Positions 6,164-6,199 of a stretch of DNA of 6,199 nt are shown one piece after another. The stretch lies in contig CAZYLH010000064.1 in NCBI GenBank assembly GCA_964648695.1, positions 1 through 6,199 on the forward strand. The letters run 5' to 3'. Within the stretch, counting starts at the first letter, position 1. Every line of letters begins with the position of its first letter. Below the pieces are notes generated by a model. It ran no database searches. It worked only from the letters and a program-made list of their open reading frames with translations, and was not told where the DNA came from. The DNA is from UBA4292 sp964648695. Lineage in GTDB: Bacteria > Bacillota > Clostridia > Lachnospirales > Lachnospiraceae. The position numbers were made by a program, and so were the translations under genes.

Positions 6164-6191
6164 TGATTTTTAAAAATTATGGGGATATTCT

Positions 6192-6197
6192 ACTATA
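6192..6197 (-). promoter_or_regulatory. Possible -10 element of the EF-G-like gene
   Basis: TATAGT on the minus strand near the window edge would start transcription at about 6185 and give a leader of roughly 60 nt containing the hairpin. The -35 region would lie outside the window, so this cannot be confirmed. Confidence 0.25.
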
Positions 6198-6199
6198 AA

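Noticed and set aside
6138..6171. Leader hairpin read as a plus-strand terminator, since TTTTT follows it on that strand
   Set aside because: There is no plus-strand gene upstream that it could terminate.
6166..6177. Perfect palindrome ATTTTTAAAAAT upstream of the EF-G-like gene
   Set aside because: A pure A/T palindrome of this length is expected by chance in an AT-rich intergenic region and matches no known operator.

Overview
The window suggests an anaerobic, low-to-medium GC Firmicute of the class Clostridia, probably a Lachnospiraceae-like gut or rumen organism. The reasons are the peroxide-defence set of strict anaerobes (a PerR-type regulator, a rubrerythrin with an N-terminal rubredoxin domain, and a flavin reductase-rubredoxin fusion), a DUF4125/TPR protein, strong AGGAGG-type ribosome binding sites, and a fermentative L-lactate dehydrogenase. 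The assignment to a family is inference. A run of exactly 100 Ns at 3202-3301 marks a scaffold join, so the sequence is a draft or metagenome assembly.

Every convincing gene is on the minus strand, so transcription runs from high to low coordinates. First comes a complete EF-G-like translational GTPase (6122-4053) with a structured 5' leader at the right edge and a hairpin terminator after it (about 4027-3976). Next is a TPR protein (from 3963) that runs into the assembly gap. On the other side of the gap lies the C-terminal part of a DUF4125 protein (to 2432). The two parts are probably one gene.

The left half is the most coherent part. A near-consensus promoter (TTGACA, 17 bp, TATCCT, with an extended -10 TG) is overlapped by one Fur/PerR-type inverted repeat and followed by a second. 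It drives perR (2312-1941), then rubrerythrin rbr (1909-1370), then a flavin reductase-rubredoxin protein, hrb (1278-661), then L-lactate dehydrogenase ldh (623 to beyond the left edge). Gaps are 31, 91 and 37 bp. A strong intrinsic-terminator-like hairpin sits between rbr and hrb and could lower expression of the downstream genes relative to rubrerythrin.

A reasonable model is that peroxide inactivates PerR and relieves repression at its own promoter. Rubrerythrin then reduces H2O2 using electrons passed through rubredoxin centres, perhaps supplied by the Hrb-type flavoprotein. Lactate dehydrogenase at the end of the unit would tie this response to NADH and pyruvate disposal. The protein families are read directly from the sequence; the regulatory wiring and electron flow are inference. 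No tRNA, rRNA, CRISPR array, insertion sequence or phage gene was seen.
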